A DNA stretch of 64,000 nucleotides from Epsilonproteobacteria bacterium UBA4036 (GCA_002382325.1 DGAG01000007.1:1-64000); one strand, 5' to 3'; positions 26,685 to 36,189 are shown, counted from the first letter of the stretch. Numbers and translations: made by a program. The notes: generated by a model not told the origin, from the letters alone.

Positions 26685-27263
26685 TTAATGAAATGACGAT
26701 TTAATGCTTAAAAGTCGACAACTGTTCTCTAAAATGGCAACTTTTTTAACCAGTTCATTGATGTCTCTATCATAGACATATGTTCCTATGCCTTTGATGA
26801 CCATAACATGAGAATTACTCTCTTTTAAATATTTGGTGATTTCTAAAGCATTTCTGTCATACCATGTTGAATAAGAGCCCGGATCAATAATATCAATCTC
26901 TCCAAAAGTGGTTTTGCCAAAATAGTCATTAAAAATGATTTTATCGTGTTCAAAGGTATAGGCTGTTGCATAAATGGGTACCCCAAAAGCAATGTATTTG
27001 GCTTCGTGAATATGGGTATAAATTGAAGCATGAATGGCAGATTCTATACTGGCAATTTTCCAACGATAATCTTTTTGATACATATTGAGTTCACAAAAAT
27101 ATTTTTCATTCATTTCATCAAAAATGGCATCGGCTGTGTTAATCAAAAAAGTATTGTGGTCAAGCTTGGCTGAAATTGCCCCATGATAGATACCAAAAAA
27201 GTTTTTTCGAAACATGGTTAGGGACAAATCACTCAATAGTTTAACGGTTTTTTTATCTACCAT
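26685..27263 (-). CDS. Class II aldolase/adducin-fold protein, degenerate
   Basis: The 192-residue product fits the class II aldolase fold: YHGAISAKLDHNTFLIN matches the G-N-x-S start and IESAIHASIYTHIHEAKYIAFG the middle helix. The zinc-binding HxH motif (HTHP), expected after that helix, is absent (FGVPIYATAY). It may therefore lack aldolase activity. It is divergent from rsmH, and I believe a homologue is conserved near this place in related genera. Its role is unknown. Confidence 0.6.
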   Translation of the reverse strand: MVDKKTVKLLSDLSLTMFRKNFFGIYHGAISAKLDHNTFLINTADAIFDEMNEKYFCELNMYQKDYRWKIASIESAIHASIYTHIHEAKYIAFGVPIYATAYTFEHDKIIFNDYFGKTTFGEIDIIDPGSYSTWYDRNALEITKYLKESNSHVMVIKGIGTYVYDRDINELVKKVAILENSCRLLSIKSSFH

Positions 27264-27323
27264 TTTAAATGCCTTAAATTATTTTTTAGGTATTATACAG
27301 AAAATAAACTAAGGACGCTTTAA

Positions 27324-28226
27324 ATGCAAATTCCACACACCCCTGTACTTTTTAATGAAGTTTTAGAGGCTTTTAAAACCATTAATGAGGGGTATATTAT
27401 TGATTGTACATTAGGATATGCAGGACACAGTGAAGGTTTACTGAAACAAAATGCACAGGTAAAACTTATTGGCAATGATCAAGATGAAGAGGCGTTGACA
27501 TTTAGTGCCAATCGTTTAAAGCCGTTTGAAAGTCGAGTCATTTTTAATAAAGGCAATTTTGAAAATGTATTAGAGCGTTTTAAAACCTATCCCATTAAAG
27601 GAATTTTGGCTGATATTGGAGTCTCTTCTTTACAATTGGATAAACAAGAACGAGGGTTTGGTTTTGAAAGCCCCACTTTGGATATGAGAATGAATCAAGA
27701 GCAAACTTTGGATGCTTCTTATGTGGTCAATCACTATTCTCAAGAGCAGTTAGAACACCTGCTTAAAGAGTATGGGGAGGTTCGAGAGTATAAAAAAGTG
27801 GCCTCTTTGATGGTAAAAAATCGACCTTTTAACAGTGCCAAAGAGTTGGCACATTTTTTGGCTTCAAAACTGCATAAAGGGAAGATTCATCCTGCAACCC
27901 TTGTTTTTCAAGCAATCCGAATAGAAGTCAATGATGAACTGGGTGTTTTAGAACGTCTGTTTGATTCTATTGAAGCCATACAGCCCAATAACTGTATTGT
28001 GGCGATTATCTCTTTTCATTCACTTGAAGATAGGATTGTTAAAAACTATTTTCGAAAATGGAGCAAATCGTGTATTTGTCCTTCGGGTGTTTTTCGTTGT
28101 GAGTGTGGAAATAACAATGCGTTGGGAAAAATTTTAACCAAAAAACCCATTGTGCCAACTGCTCAAGAGATGAAACAAAATCCACGAAGTCGAAGTTCAA
28201 AGTTAAGGATTTTTCAATTTGATTAA
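27324..28226 (+). CDS. rsmH: 16S rRNA (cytosine-1402-N4)-methyltransferase
   Basis: The 300-residue product begins HTPVLFNEVLEAF and contains the SAM motif DCTLGYAGHSEGLL, then ILADIGVSSLQLD and RGFGF. Later come TLVFQAIRIEVNDEL, IVAIISFHSLEDRIVK and the C-terminal Cys-rich CICPSG. It modifies C1402 of 16S rRNA. The gene usually opens the division and cell wall cluster. Here only an FtsL-like gene follows. Confidence 0.95.
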   Translation: MQIPHTPVLFNEVLEAFKTINEGYIIDCTLGYAGHSEGLLKQNAQVKLIGNDQDEEALTFSANRLKPFESRVIFNKGNFENVLERFKTYPIKGILADIGVSSLQLDKQERGFGFESPTLDMRMNQEQTLDASYVVNHYSQEQLEHLLKEYGEVREYKKVASLMVKNRPFNSAKELAHFLASKLHKGKIHPATLVFQAIRIEVNDELGVLERLFDSIEAIQPNNCIVAIISFHSLEDRIVKNYFRKWSKSCICPSGVFRCECGNNNALGKILTKKPIVPTAQEMKQNPRSRSSKLRIFQFD

Positions 28227-28470
28227 ATTAAATCCCAAAAATGCTCTTTTGATTGTCTTGGGTGCGATGGTAATTATTTTATCGTTGTATTTGCCTAAAA
28301 TTTATCTGCGCAATAATATCTATTATGTCAGCCGCGACATCAATGTTTTGCATGACAATTATATCTCTTTGAAAGAAGAGAACCGTTTTTTACAACAACA
28401 ACTTGAAGATATGAAGTTTAAGAACCAAATTATGGACTCTTTAATTATTAATAATATGAGCAACAAATGA
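28219..28470 (+). CDS. FtsL-like septum protein
   Basis: This is an 83-residue bitopic protein with a short cytoplasmic start, one membrane helix (NALLIVLGAMVIILSLYLPKIYL) and a periplasmic coiled coil rich in Asn, Glu and Leu. Its place after rsmH and its shape are those of FtsL, which scaffolds the FtsQBL divisome complex. Sequence similarity alone is too weak to be certain. It starts at TTG, overlapping rsmH by 8 bases, with AAGGAT upstream. Confidence 0.65.
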   Translation: MIKLNPKNALLIVLGAMVIILSLYLPKIYLRNNIYYVSRDINVLHDNYISLKEENRFLQQQLEDMKFKNQIMDSLIINNMSNK

Positions 28471-31400
28471 TACGAAATTTAATCGAATTTTCTTTAAAAA
28501 AACCCATACTCAATCACTTTTTACTGTTATTTTTATTGATTTTAGCGGTGTTTGCTTACTCTAAAATTCCCAAAGAGATTTTTCCTCCTTCGGTGTTAGA
28601 TGCCGTGAGTATTACAGGTACGTATGCTGGAGCAAGCAGTGATATTTTAGATAAAATGGCGGTGGAAGAGATTGAAGATGAGTTACTTTCATTAAGTGAA
28701 GCCAATAAAATCAGCACGACAATTAAAAGTGGGTTTTTTAATATCAATGTGGAACTCAAAGATGGATTTAAAGCCACGGATGTACTTGATGATATTAAAG
28801 ATATTGTCTCAAAAATCAAAAATGATTTGCCCACAGATATGGATGAACCAACGGTTAAAGCCGTTAAACATACATTTCCTTTAATTACAGTTGCTATTTA
28901 TGGTAATCAAGATAAAGCGGCTTTGCTTGATATTGCCAATGATTTAAAAACAGAGTTTATGAAATTTAAAGATTTAAGTGATATTACCATTTTTAGTGAC
29001 AGTGATAAAGAGTTACTGATCACTTTTGATGAAAATAAAATTGATGCGTTTGGTTTAGATAAGCTTTCTGTTATTGATGCCGTTAAATCCATGAGTACCA
29101 TTTTCCCTGTGGGGGTTATCAAAGATGTTTCTAAACACTACTATTTAAGTACATTTAACGGAGAAAAAGATATTGAAGCGATTAAAAATACCATTCTTCG
29201 AATCGGAGATACTTCAATCTTTTTAAAAGATATTGCCACGCTCTCTTTTTCTTTGGCTGATGTTGATACCATTTCACATTTTAATGGTGAACCCAATATC
29301 TCTATTGGCGTGAACAAAAGTAAAACGGGCGATGCTATTTTATTGGTCAAAAAAATCAAAGAGATTCTTCAAAAACAAGAGATGTTACACCCCAATTTGA
29401 AGTTTAAAACCTATACCGATACATCGGTTTGGATTAAAAATAGGCTCAATACAGTTGTTTCAAATATTTTATTTGGTTTATGTCTGTTATTTCTAGCACT
29501 TTTTTATTTTATTAATTCACGTATTGCACTTGTGGTTGCCATTGGTATTCCTACGTCATTTATGATTGGTTTGATGTTTGCTGAATTTTTTGGTTACAGT
29601 TTAAATATGCTTTCACTTCTAGGGGCGCTTATTGCTTTGGGAATGATTGTGGATGAAGCCATTGTTGTAGGTGAAAATATTTACCGACATATGGAGATGG
29701 GAAAAGATAAATTTCAAGCAACTATTGATGGAGCCGTGGAAGTTTTTCCTGCTGTGTTAACAGCAACAGCCACTACGGTATTTGCTTTTTTACCCATTTT
29801 ACTTATGAGCGGAGAAGTGGGTGTTTTTATGCAAATTTTGCCCATTATGATAACCATTTTGCTTTTGAGTTCTTTGCTTGAAGCCTTTTTCTTTTTACCT
29901 TTACATGCCAAACAACTCTATAAAATCAATAAAGAAGAGAAGCGTTCCGAAAAGATTTGGGAATACAATAAAAAAATCTATGAAACGATTTTACACTATA
30001 TCTTTCATCGAAGATATAAAAGTTTGATGGTTTTGGTTTTAAGTATTGTGGGCTTGACGGCATTGTTTGTAAATTATTCAAAATTTCAATTTATGCCAAC
30101 GTTTGATACTACACAAGTGTATGTAACCGGTTCAGTTGGAGTAGGAAAATCCATCGAACAAACCGAACAAAAGGTGTATGAGATTGAACGTTTATTGCTT
30201 GAAAAGATTGATTTTAAAACCGATATCAGTTCAATTAGTTCTGTTATTGGTATGAAACTTGATGGTAAAAATCAGCCTCAAAACGAGGAGTTCTATTTTC
30301 ATATTTTTGTGGATTTACACGAACGAGCCCCACAAAATTTATTTGATAAGTTTATCAACCCTTATTTGTCGTTGGAGTATGATGATACGTTTATGATTCG
30401 TCAAAAAAGTGCCCAAGAGATTGAAGAAGAGATTAAAGGGGTTTTAAATGAGCATATTAAAAGCAAAGAGTTCGAAGAGTTAAATGTTTTTTCTCTTAAA
30501 GCAGGTATTGTAAAAAATGATATTGAAATTGCTATTATGGCTTCTAATGATGAAAAAACCAGAATGGCTATTGCTGTATTAGAGGAAAAATTGGCATCCA
30601 TTTCGGGCGTTTCAAATATTGCCAATGATTTGCTTGAAGGTAACAGTGAAATCAAATTTAAAGTCAATGCCTATGGATACAGTTTGGGCATGAATGAAGA
30701 GTACATTATTTCTTCTTTGCGTCCTTATTATTTTAAAGGTTCTTACTCTAAAATGTTTGATGATAAAGGAATTGTTGAAGTGGTCTTTCAAAGTCAAAAT
30801 AAAGATTTTGTTGAAAGTTTGAATCAGTTTAGCATTGCCATACCCAACAGTTCCCAAAAAGTTTTATTGAATGAAGTTGTAACCTTTGTGCATCAATCGG
30901 CATATTCACAAATTTTTAAAGAAGACAATCAACGAATGAGAACAGTAACAGCAGCCATTCGAAATATTACTTCAGCAGAAGTTTATGAAGAGCTAAAAGA
31001 GACGTTAGCGCAGTTACAAAAAGAGGTTACTGTTGTCATCAAAGGGGAAGAAGAAGAGAATAAAAAAGTTCAAAAAGAGATGAGTGAAGCTTTTGTTATT
31101 GCGTTAATTTTGATCTTTATTGCTTTGATTTGGATGTTTGATTCCGTGGTAAAATCTTTGATTATTTTATCAACCATTCCGTTAAGTGTTTTAGGTGTAT
31201 TAGTTGGACATTTTCTTTTGGGAATAAATCTTACGATGCCAAGTTTAATTGGAATCGTGGGACTTGCTGGTGTGGTAGTTAATGATGGGATTATTATGAT
31301 GGATTTTATTCAAAAAGCTCAAAACCTTAATGAAGTAAAACGTTTAGCCCTTTTAAGGCTTCGACCGATTCTTTTAACTTCAGTTACAACCGTATTGGGT

Positions 31401-31553
31401 CTTTTCACATTAATGTTTTTTGCTTCAGGACAAGCCTTGATTTTACAACCCATGGCAGTCTCTTTAGGCTTTGGAGTTCTTTGGGCAACGGTACTTAATT
31501 TGTATTATGTACCCTTGTTGTATGCCATTATTTATCAACACAAAGAGTGTTAA
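28467..31553 (+). CDS. RND-family efflux transporter permease
   Basis: The 1028-residue product has the RND layout of 12 membrane helices, one at the N-terminus, clusters near 330-480 and 870-1020, and two large periplasmic loops. The helix-4 region LGALIALGMIVDEAIVVGENIYRHME carries the proton-relay acid, and a GIVGLAGVVVNDGIIMMDF repeat occurs in the second half. It belongs to the AcrB/HAE group by pattern. No membrane fusion protein or TolC gene is adjacent, unlike most such pumps. It overlaps the FtsL-like gene by 4 bases (ATGA). The substrate is unknown. Confidence 0.88.
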   Translation: MIRNLIEFSLKKPILNHFLLLFLLILAVFAYSKIPKEIFPPSVLDAVSITGTYAGASSDILDKMAVEEIEDELLSLSEANKISTTIKSGFFNINVELKDGFKATDVLDDIKDIVSKIKNDLPTDMDEPTVKAVKHTFPLITVAIYGNQDKAALLDIANDLKTEFMKFKDLSDITIFSDSDKELLITFDENKIDAFGLDKLSVIDAVKSMSTIFPVGVIKDVSKHYYLSTFNGEKDIEAIKNTILRIGDTSIFLKDIATLSFSLADVDTISHFNGEPNISIGVNKSKTGDAILLVKKIKEILQKQEMLHPNLKFKTYTDTSVWIKNRLNTVVSNILFGLCLLFLALFYFINSRIALVVAIGIPTSFMIGLMFAEFFGYSLNMLSLLGALIALGMIVDEAIVVGENIYRHMEMGKDKFQATIDGAVEVFPAVLTATATTVFAFLPILLMSGEVGVFMQILPIMITILLLSSLLEAFFFLPLHAKQLYKINKEEKRSEKIWEYNKKIYETILHYIFHRRYKSLMVLVLSIVGLTALFVNYSKFQFMPTFDTTQVYVTGSVGVGKSIEQTEQKVYEIERLLLEKIDFKTDISSISSVIGMKLDGKNQPQNEEFYFHIFVDLHERAPQNLFDKFINPYLSLEYDDTFMIRQKSAQEIEEEIKGVLNEHIKSKEFEELNVFSLKAGIVKNDIEIAIMASNDEKTRMAIAVLEEKLASISGVSNIANDLLEGNSEIKFKVNAYGYSLGMNEEYIISSLRPYYFKGSYSKMFDDKGIVEVVFQSQNKDFVESLNQFSIAIPNSSQKVLLNEVVTFVHQSAYSQIFKEDNQRMRTVTAAIRNITSAEVYEELKETLAQLQKEVTVVIKGEEEENKKVQKEMSEAFVIALILIFIALIWMFDSVVKSLIILSTIPLSVLGVLVGHFLLGINLTMPSLIGIVGLAGVVVNDGIIMMDFIQKAQNLNEVKRLALLRLRPILLTSVTTVLGLFTLMFFASGQALILQPMAVSLGFGVLWATVLNLYYVPLLYAIIYQHKEC

Positions 31554-32251
31554 TTTAAAAAGAGTTCAATGTCTGCGGCAATTTCATCGATGGCTTGGGT
31601 TACGGGTTTAAATAAAGCTTTGGTGTAAAGGGTTTCATCCAAAGCTTCACTTTTTTCAAGATTATTTAACACAGAGAATTTAATATCGGGATTTAAAAAC
31701 ATGTCGGTGTTAATCACATAGCCACTTGTGCCTATAACCACCAGCATTTCACAGTCATCAAACTCTTTAAAAAGTCGTTCATAAAAGGGTGCTGCTTCTT
31801 TAAAAAATACAATATTGGGACGCAACAAAGTATTACACAAAGGACAACGAGCTTGTTTGTTTTGCAGAGTGTACCCAATATTTTTAACGCAACTGCACGA
31901 CTCATTTTGACATTTTATTTCGGGTAAAAAGCCATGCAAATGAACGATATCAGAACAGTTGGCTTTTTCGAGTAAATCATCAACATTTTGCGTAATAATT
32001 GCTATCTTACTGGGATATTTGTGTTTGAGTTTAGCTAAGGTAAGATGGGCATGATTTGGCTTTTTATCTTTTAAATCCATTCGCCTCATATCGTAAAAGT
32101 CAAGAGTTTGTTCGTAGTTTGTTTCTAAGCAACCAACGCTACATATCTCATCAATATTATAATTTTCCCACAGCCCATCTTTTGCTCTAAAGGTACTAAT
32201 GCCACTTTCAGCACTTAACCCTGCACCACTTAACACAATTACTTTTGCCAC
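31550..32251 (-). CDS. cobB: NAD-dependent protein deacylase (sirtuin)
   Basis: The 233-residue product contains GAGLSAESGISTFRAKDGLWE (NAD site), TQNVDDLL, the catalytic HLHG and four zinc cysteines (CQNESC and CPLC). Tyr53 and Arg56 in FYDMRR form the Y-x2-R pair that marks class III sirtuins able to remove succinyl and malonyl groups. It probably regulates metabolic enzymes such as acetyl-CoA synthetase. It converges on the RND gene with a 4-base overlap. Confidence 0.93.
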   Translation of the reverse strand: MAKVIVLSGAGLSAESGISTFRAKDGLWENYNIDEICSVGCLETNYEQTLDFYDMRRMDLKDKKPNHAHLTLAKLKHKYPSKIAIITQNVDDLLEKANCSDIVHLHGFLPEIKCQNESCSCVKNIGYTLQNKQARCPLCNTLLRPNIVFFKEAAPFYERLFKEFDDCEMLVVIGTSGYVINTDMFLNPDIKFSVLNNLEKSEALDETLYTKALFKPVTQAIDEIAADIELFLN

Positions 32252-32254
32252 TTT

Positions 32255-33529
32255 TTACTCCACAATTACCATAGCTTCTACTTTATTCAATAAAGAACGA
32301 TTTTTATCAAAACCAGTGAGTTCTTTTCCCACTTCAAGAGTAGATATTAGAGCTTTTCCTAGAATGACTCTTTCTTCATTATTGAGCCAATTGGTGGTTT
32401 TTATGCCCCACATATTATGAAAAACCAAGGGTTCGTTTTGTTGTGAAACCCCCACATATAACATAATATGTCCTTTTAAATACAACAGCGTTCTAAAAGG
32501 AATACCTTCTTGAACTATTTTTGCTTTTTTTATCTTTTCATCTAACTCTTTGAGTGAAATAAGATTCCCATTTTTGATTTGTTGACTGGAATTTCGGTTC
32601 AAAAAAACTCCAAATGCAGCAAAATAATCTCTGGTTAATGCCGAACAATCTCGTTTAAAAAAAGACTCTCCCCAACCATAGGGTTCATGGATTAACTCAT
32701 TGATTATGTGTTGTACATTGTGGGCATTAAAAGTTAACGCGTTTAATGCCAATGCTTCTTGAGGGACGTCAATGGTTTGCACATAGCCTTGTAAATTATG
32801 GTGTTGGTTTACAACAAAAAAGTTACCCAAAGGACTTTTAGGCAAAATGGTTCCCAATTTAATGGTCTCTTTAAAAATACCATTTTTATAAACAGCAACA
32901 TTATCTTTAATGGCAACATAATAGTGGCTTTGATAAAAAGTTTCAATAATTGTGTCATCAACATAAGCCAAATCGGATGTTGGAATAAAACCATTAGCAA
33001 AGCTTGATTGTACAAAGGCCCATGCTTTGTCTTTGCTCAAATGTGAAATCATAATAGGGGTATTGATTTTAATTCCACTGTTCTGATTATAATCAAAAGG
33101 AAATCCTTCTGCAACCTTTTGTGGATTATAAAACAGGGGTAAAACGGTAGGGAAAACTCGTATTTGGCTATTTTTTATAGTGATGGCTTTTTGATTTAAT
33201 GCAGCAAATTGTTCAAAATTGGCATTGTTAAGCTGTTCTTCAAACCAATGAGAAGTGATTTTTTGGTAATTCATTCCATACATATTGTGTGAAATATAGT
33301 CGTTTCCCCATGTGGCTTCTTCATAACTTAAGGTAATTTTCTCTTGTTCCCAAGGCTTAAAATGATGTTGATAAAGCGTTAAAGGAAGAGAAGAATCGGG
33401 TGCTTTAAAATTGTACATATACTCATTGATATTTTGTGAAGGTAAAACGACTTTTTGGTGTAAAGAATTAAAACGGCACGCCGTGAAGGTAAAAAGAGTC
33501 AAAATGGCTAAAAGAATGGATTTATGCAT
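32255..33529 (-). CDS. SH3 / NlpC-P60 lipoprotein endopeptidase
   Basis: The 424-residue product starts with a lipoprotein signal (LFTFTACRFN, Cys18). SH3b-like domains follow in the middle (HLSKDKAWAFVQSSFANGFIPTSDLAYVD). A C-terminal NlpC/P60 domain carries the catalytic Cys in WGESFFKRDCSALTRDYF and the His in LKGHIMLYVG. It resembles the SH3b1/SH3b2-type peptidases that cut gamma-D-Glu-meso-Dap bonds in peptide stems. It probably remodels peptidoglycan from the outer membrane or periplasm. Confidence 0.87.
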   Translation of the reverse strand: MHKSILLAILTLFTFTACRFNSLHQKVVLPSQNINEYMYNFKAPDSSLPLTLYQHHFKPWEQEKITLSYEEATWGNDYISHNMYGMNYQKITSHWFEEQLNNANFEQFAALNQKAITIKNSQIRVFPTVLPLFYNPQKVAEGFPFDYNQNSGIKINTPIMISHLSKDKAWAFVQSSFANGFIPTSDLAYVDDTIIETFYQSHYYVAIKDNVAVYKNGIFKETIKLGTILPKSPLGNFFVVNQHHNLQGYVQTIDVPQEALALNALTFNAHNVQHIINELIHEPYGWGESFFKRDCSALTRDYFAAFGVFLNRNSSQQIKNGNLISLKELDEKIKKAKIVQEGIPFRTLLYLKGHIMLYVGVSQQNEPLVFHNMWGIKTTNWLNNEERVILGKALISTLEVGKELTGFDKNRSLLNKVEAMVIVE

Positions 33530-33533
33530 AATC

Positions 33534-33565
33534 GTACAACCTCTTTATAATCTAAGAGATTGTAC
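33534..33565. repeat. Inverted repeat over the NlpC/P60 ribosome site
   Basis: GTACAACCTCTT (33534-33545) and AAGAGATTGTAC (33554-33565) pair over 12 positions with one C-A mismatch, around an 8-base loop. On the minus strand the second arm contains the AGAGG ribosome site of the lipoprotein gene, and TATAAA lies near the loop. It may be an operator, a translational lock or the terminator of the upstream gene. Confidence 0.5.
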
Positions 33566-33587
33566 CATAAGAAGAGTTTAGGGTAAT

Positions 33588-34748
33588 TTAGAAATCAAAC
33601 TTTCGTTTTAATTTGAAAAAATAAACCACCGTTTTATATTGAACATACATAAAAGGCAACATCAATAAAAAATAAGCCAAAGAGTATTTCTCAATGACAT
33701 TATTAAACGTTAATCCAAAATTAATAAAAAACATTCCAAATACCATAAAAGCAACACCCGGACAAATCAAAGCAAAAGAGACAGGTGAACGATTCTCACC
33801 GTTGACAAACTCTTCAAAATAGTTAAGTTGTTTCATTACTTTGTAGCCTAAAATTCCAAACACCAATTGAATGGAAACAACCACGGTGGTAAAAGTAAAC
33901 AATGAAGAGTTGGCTAATGGGGCATTAAAGTGATGATCTAAACCAAAAGAGATTCGAACAAAAGCAATACCTAAAAGAGTCAAAATAGGGATAATAATCC
34001 ATAAAGAAGGAGAGGCTTCAACAGAAATACCTTTTTCAAACATATTAGTAAAGCCAATGGTTATTTTAATTAACAACAATAAAATGGCAATGGAAGCAAA
34101 AAAAATCGACCCCATAATTCCAATGGCATTGATGGCAATATAATGACTCATTGCTCCTGGGGCTGCAAACCCAACAGAGACCATGGCAAAAGCAAAAATA
34201 GAGATCATTTGTGAAAGGTTGTTGTTGCTTGTAAAATCAAAAGTAGGGGTGGTTAAGATTCGAGTAAAATAGTTAAAAAATATTTTTAAGGCAAAATAAC
34301 CCGAAATCATAAAGGCAGCCAAGGCAAAAGGGAAAAGATACTCTACAATATCCCAAAGTCCAGGAACAAATACTGCCCCTAAAACAAAACAGACATTGAT
34401 GGTCATGGTGTATGTCAATGGAATTGCCATTAAACTGACTTCACCATTGGAATTTTTTAAAGCATCATATTTATGGGTTTTTTTAAATAAATTAAACTGT
34501 TGGGTATTCCAAATAAGAAACTTAAAATGTAAAAAAGCAAACAGCACAATCAACAGTAAAGAGACTGCCGCAACTAAAGAGAGCCAATCACCTTTTAACA
34601 AAGCAGGTAAGATAAAATCAAACGTTGCCATAGGAACACCTTGATGAGGCACTAAAAACATTAAGTACATAAAAAAGGAAACCGATAATCCCCCCGCACC
34701 TAATGCACTTAAAAAACACATGGGTGTAAACTTTTCTCTTAATTCCAT
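33588..34748 (-). CDS. Polytopic membrane protein, TsoY/TehA-like
   Basis: The 386-residue product has about ten hydrophobic helices with an arrangement like the TDT/SLAC1 carriers. Its opening (FTPMCFLSALGAGGLSVSFF) matches what I remember of the TsoY family of Campylobacterota membrane proteins, some of which have selenocysteine at the position of Cys11 here. This copy uses cysteine. The function of that family is not known to me. It stands alone between the NlpC/P60 gene and the diguanylate cyclase. Confidence 0.6.
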   Translation of the reverse strand: MELREKFTPMCFLSALGAGGLSVSFFMYLMFLVPHQGVPMATFDFILPALLKGDWLSLVAAVSLLLIVLFAFLHFKFLIWNTQQFNLFKKTHKYDALKNSNGEVSLMAIPLTYTMTINVCFVLGAVFVPGLWDIVEYLFPFALAAFMISGYFALKIFFNYFTRILTTPTFDFTSNNNLSQMISIFAFAMVSVGFAAPGAMSHYIAINAIGIMGSIFFASIAILLLLIKITIGFTNMFEKGISVEASPSLWIIIPILTLLGIAFVRISFGLDHHFNAPLANSSLFTFTTVVVSIQLVFGILGYKVMKQLNYFEEFVNGENRSPVSFALICPGVAFMVFGMFFINFGLTFNNVIEKYSLAYFLLMLPFMYVQYKTVVYFFKLKRKFDF

Positions 34749-34926
34749 ATAAGTCCTTCTTATAATTTTAGATAATTTTATTGAAATATTACAGTAAAAA
34801 ACTTTAGATAATATTAAGACATATTATTAATAAATCTTATATTAGTAAAATTTTAATATGCCTCTTTATCTTTATATAATCGTAGATATACTACACTATT
34901 TCAAAAATTATAAGGTTTCCTATTTT

Positions 34927-35769
34927 ATGTTACAAATTCTTGTACCCAAAGAAGTTTTTGAAGAAATTGTTACAACAAAAAAGAAAATAATTGAAAAAAA
35001 AGTCAGCAAATATTGGAAGAAAGAGTTGCTGGATATTGAAATTATTAACGATACCATTGAGTATAAAATTAAAACCATACACAAAATACGCGTGGCGAAT
35101 GAATACGGAGAAGAGAAACCCAATATTGTCATAGAGTGTCAAAAAATTGATTATAACGTCAAGAAAAATCTGTTTGAGTTTTATTTGGGAAGAATTATAG
35201 AAAAACGCAATGTTCAAATACACGACGACTACAAAGATACGCTTATTCAACAACTTTTAAAAGAGAAAGAAGTGTTGCAAGAGAGTATGAATAAAGATCA
35301 CTTAACCCAAGTTTTTAATCGACGTAAAATGGATGAAGATATTAATGCTTTTATTGCTCAAAACAATGCTGCGTATTTAAGCGCTGTTTTTATTGATGCG
35401 GATCGATTTAAAGCCATCAACGATAACTTTGGGCACGATACGGGCGATCGTGTTTTAAAAGTCATTGCCAATAAAATTAAAACACATGCTAACAGGCTTA
35501 ACGGTGAAGTTTATCGTTATGGGGGAGAAGAGTTTGTGATGTTGTGTTTTTTACCTCAAGAACAATTGATTCAAGGATTACACTATTTAAAAGAGGAAAT
35601 TAAAGCCCATAAGATAGTTCATCCCATTAAAGATATTTCTATTACGGTGAGTATGGGAGTGGCCTTTTGGAAAAATCACGCACATATTGAAACTTTTTTA
35701 AAAGAGGCAGATGAGTGTGTCTTTAAAGCAAAGAATAAAGGAAGAGATACGATAGAAGTCTGTTTATAG
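34927..35769 (+). CDS. Diguanylate cyclase
   Basis: The product has about 280 residues and makes cyclic di-GMP. The first 120 residues form a sensor-like domain rich in Lys, Ile and Glu with no recognised motif. A GGDEF domain follows from about residue 125 (DHLTQVFNRRKMDED, then YRYGGEEFVML as the active site). No RxxD inhibitory site is obvious before the GGEEF. I prefer the ATG at 34927, with AAGG about 10 bases upstream, over the ATG at 34858, which has no ribosome site. Confidence 0.9.
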   Translation: MLQILVPKEVFEEIVTTKKKIIEKKVSKYWKKELLDIEIINDTIEYKIKTIHKIRVANEYGEEKPNIVIECQKIDYNVKKNLFEFYLGRIIEKRNVQIHDDYKDTLIQQLLKEKEVLQESMNKDHLTQVFNRRKMDEDINAFIAQNNAAYLSAVFIDADRFKAINDNFGHDTGDRVLKVIANKIKTHANRLNGEVYRYGGEEFVMLCFLPQEQLIQGLHYLKEEIKAHKIVHPIKDISITVSMGVAFWKNHAHIETFLKEADECVFKAKNKGRDTIEVCL

Positions 35770-35789
35770 CCAGAATACTGGCTATAAAC
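35762..35789. terminator. Perfect hairpin over the diguanylate cyclase stop
   Basis: GTTTATAGCCAG (35762-35773) and CTGGCTATAAAC (35778-35789) form a 12-bp perfect stem with loop AATA. The stop codon lies inside the stem. It separates two convergent genes. Neither side has a strong T run, so it may act by protecting 3' ends. Confidence 0.6.
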
Positions 35790-35797
35790 GAGAGGCA

Positions 35798-36076
35798 CTA
35801 TTGTGCAATTTTATCGGCTAATGCTTGAATATCAGCATCACTTAAAGAAGTGACTTGACCTTTCATTAATCCTTTTAAAGGACCACCATAGCTTCCATCT
35901 TTATAGCCATTCATAGCAGCTATAAAATCCGCTTTTGTCATATCTTTGATAATTTTTGATTTTCCCATGGCTGCAGTTTCGCCATTTGCCCCGTGACATG
36001 ATGCACATTTGGTTGCATAGATATCAGCAAATGATAACGATGCCAATGCAAAAAGTGAAAGTAAAATTTTTTTCAT
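35798..36076 (-). CDS. Small monohaem cytochrome c (c553-like)
   Basis: The 92-residue product has a cleavable signal peptide (MKKILLSLFALASLSFADI), the haem site CASCHGANGE, and a likely axial Met in LKGLMKGQV. It is a class I soluble periplasmic electron carrier, likely between the cytochrome bc1 complex and terminal oxidases or peroxidase. It is a near-duplicate of the gene at 36228, sharing the segment MTKADFIAAMNGYKDGSYGGPLKG with small changes. Confidence 0.9.
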   Translation of the reverse strand: MKKILLSLFALASLSFADIYATKCASCHGANGETAAMGKSKIIKDMTKADFIAAMNGYKDGSYGGPLKGLMKGQVTSLSDADIQALADKIAQ

Positions 36077-36189
36077 TAAATTCTCCTGTTTTTTGTTTAA
36101 TAAACAGGTAGATTGTAATATATTTAAACTTTGAGTTTAATTTTAACAGTAAAGTATTTCTGAAAAGAGATAAAAAAAGAGTAAAATCA

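Noticed and set aside
34858..34926. Upstream 23-codon extension of the diguanylate cyclase
   Set aside because: The ATG at 34858 has no ribosome site and the extension is a run of Tyr, Ile and Asn from the AT-rich leader.
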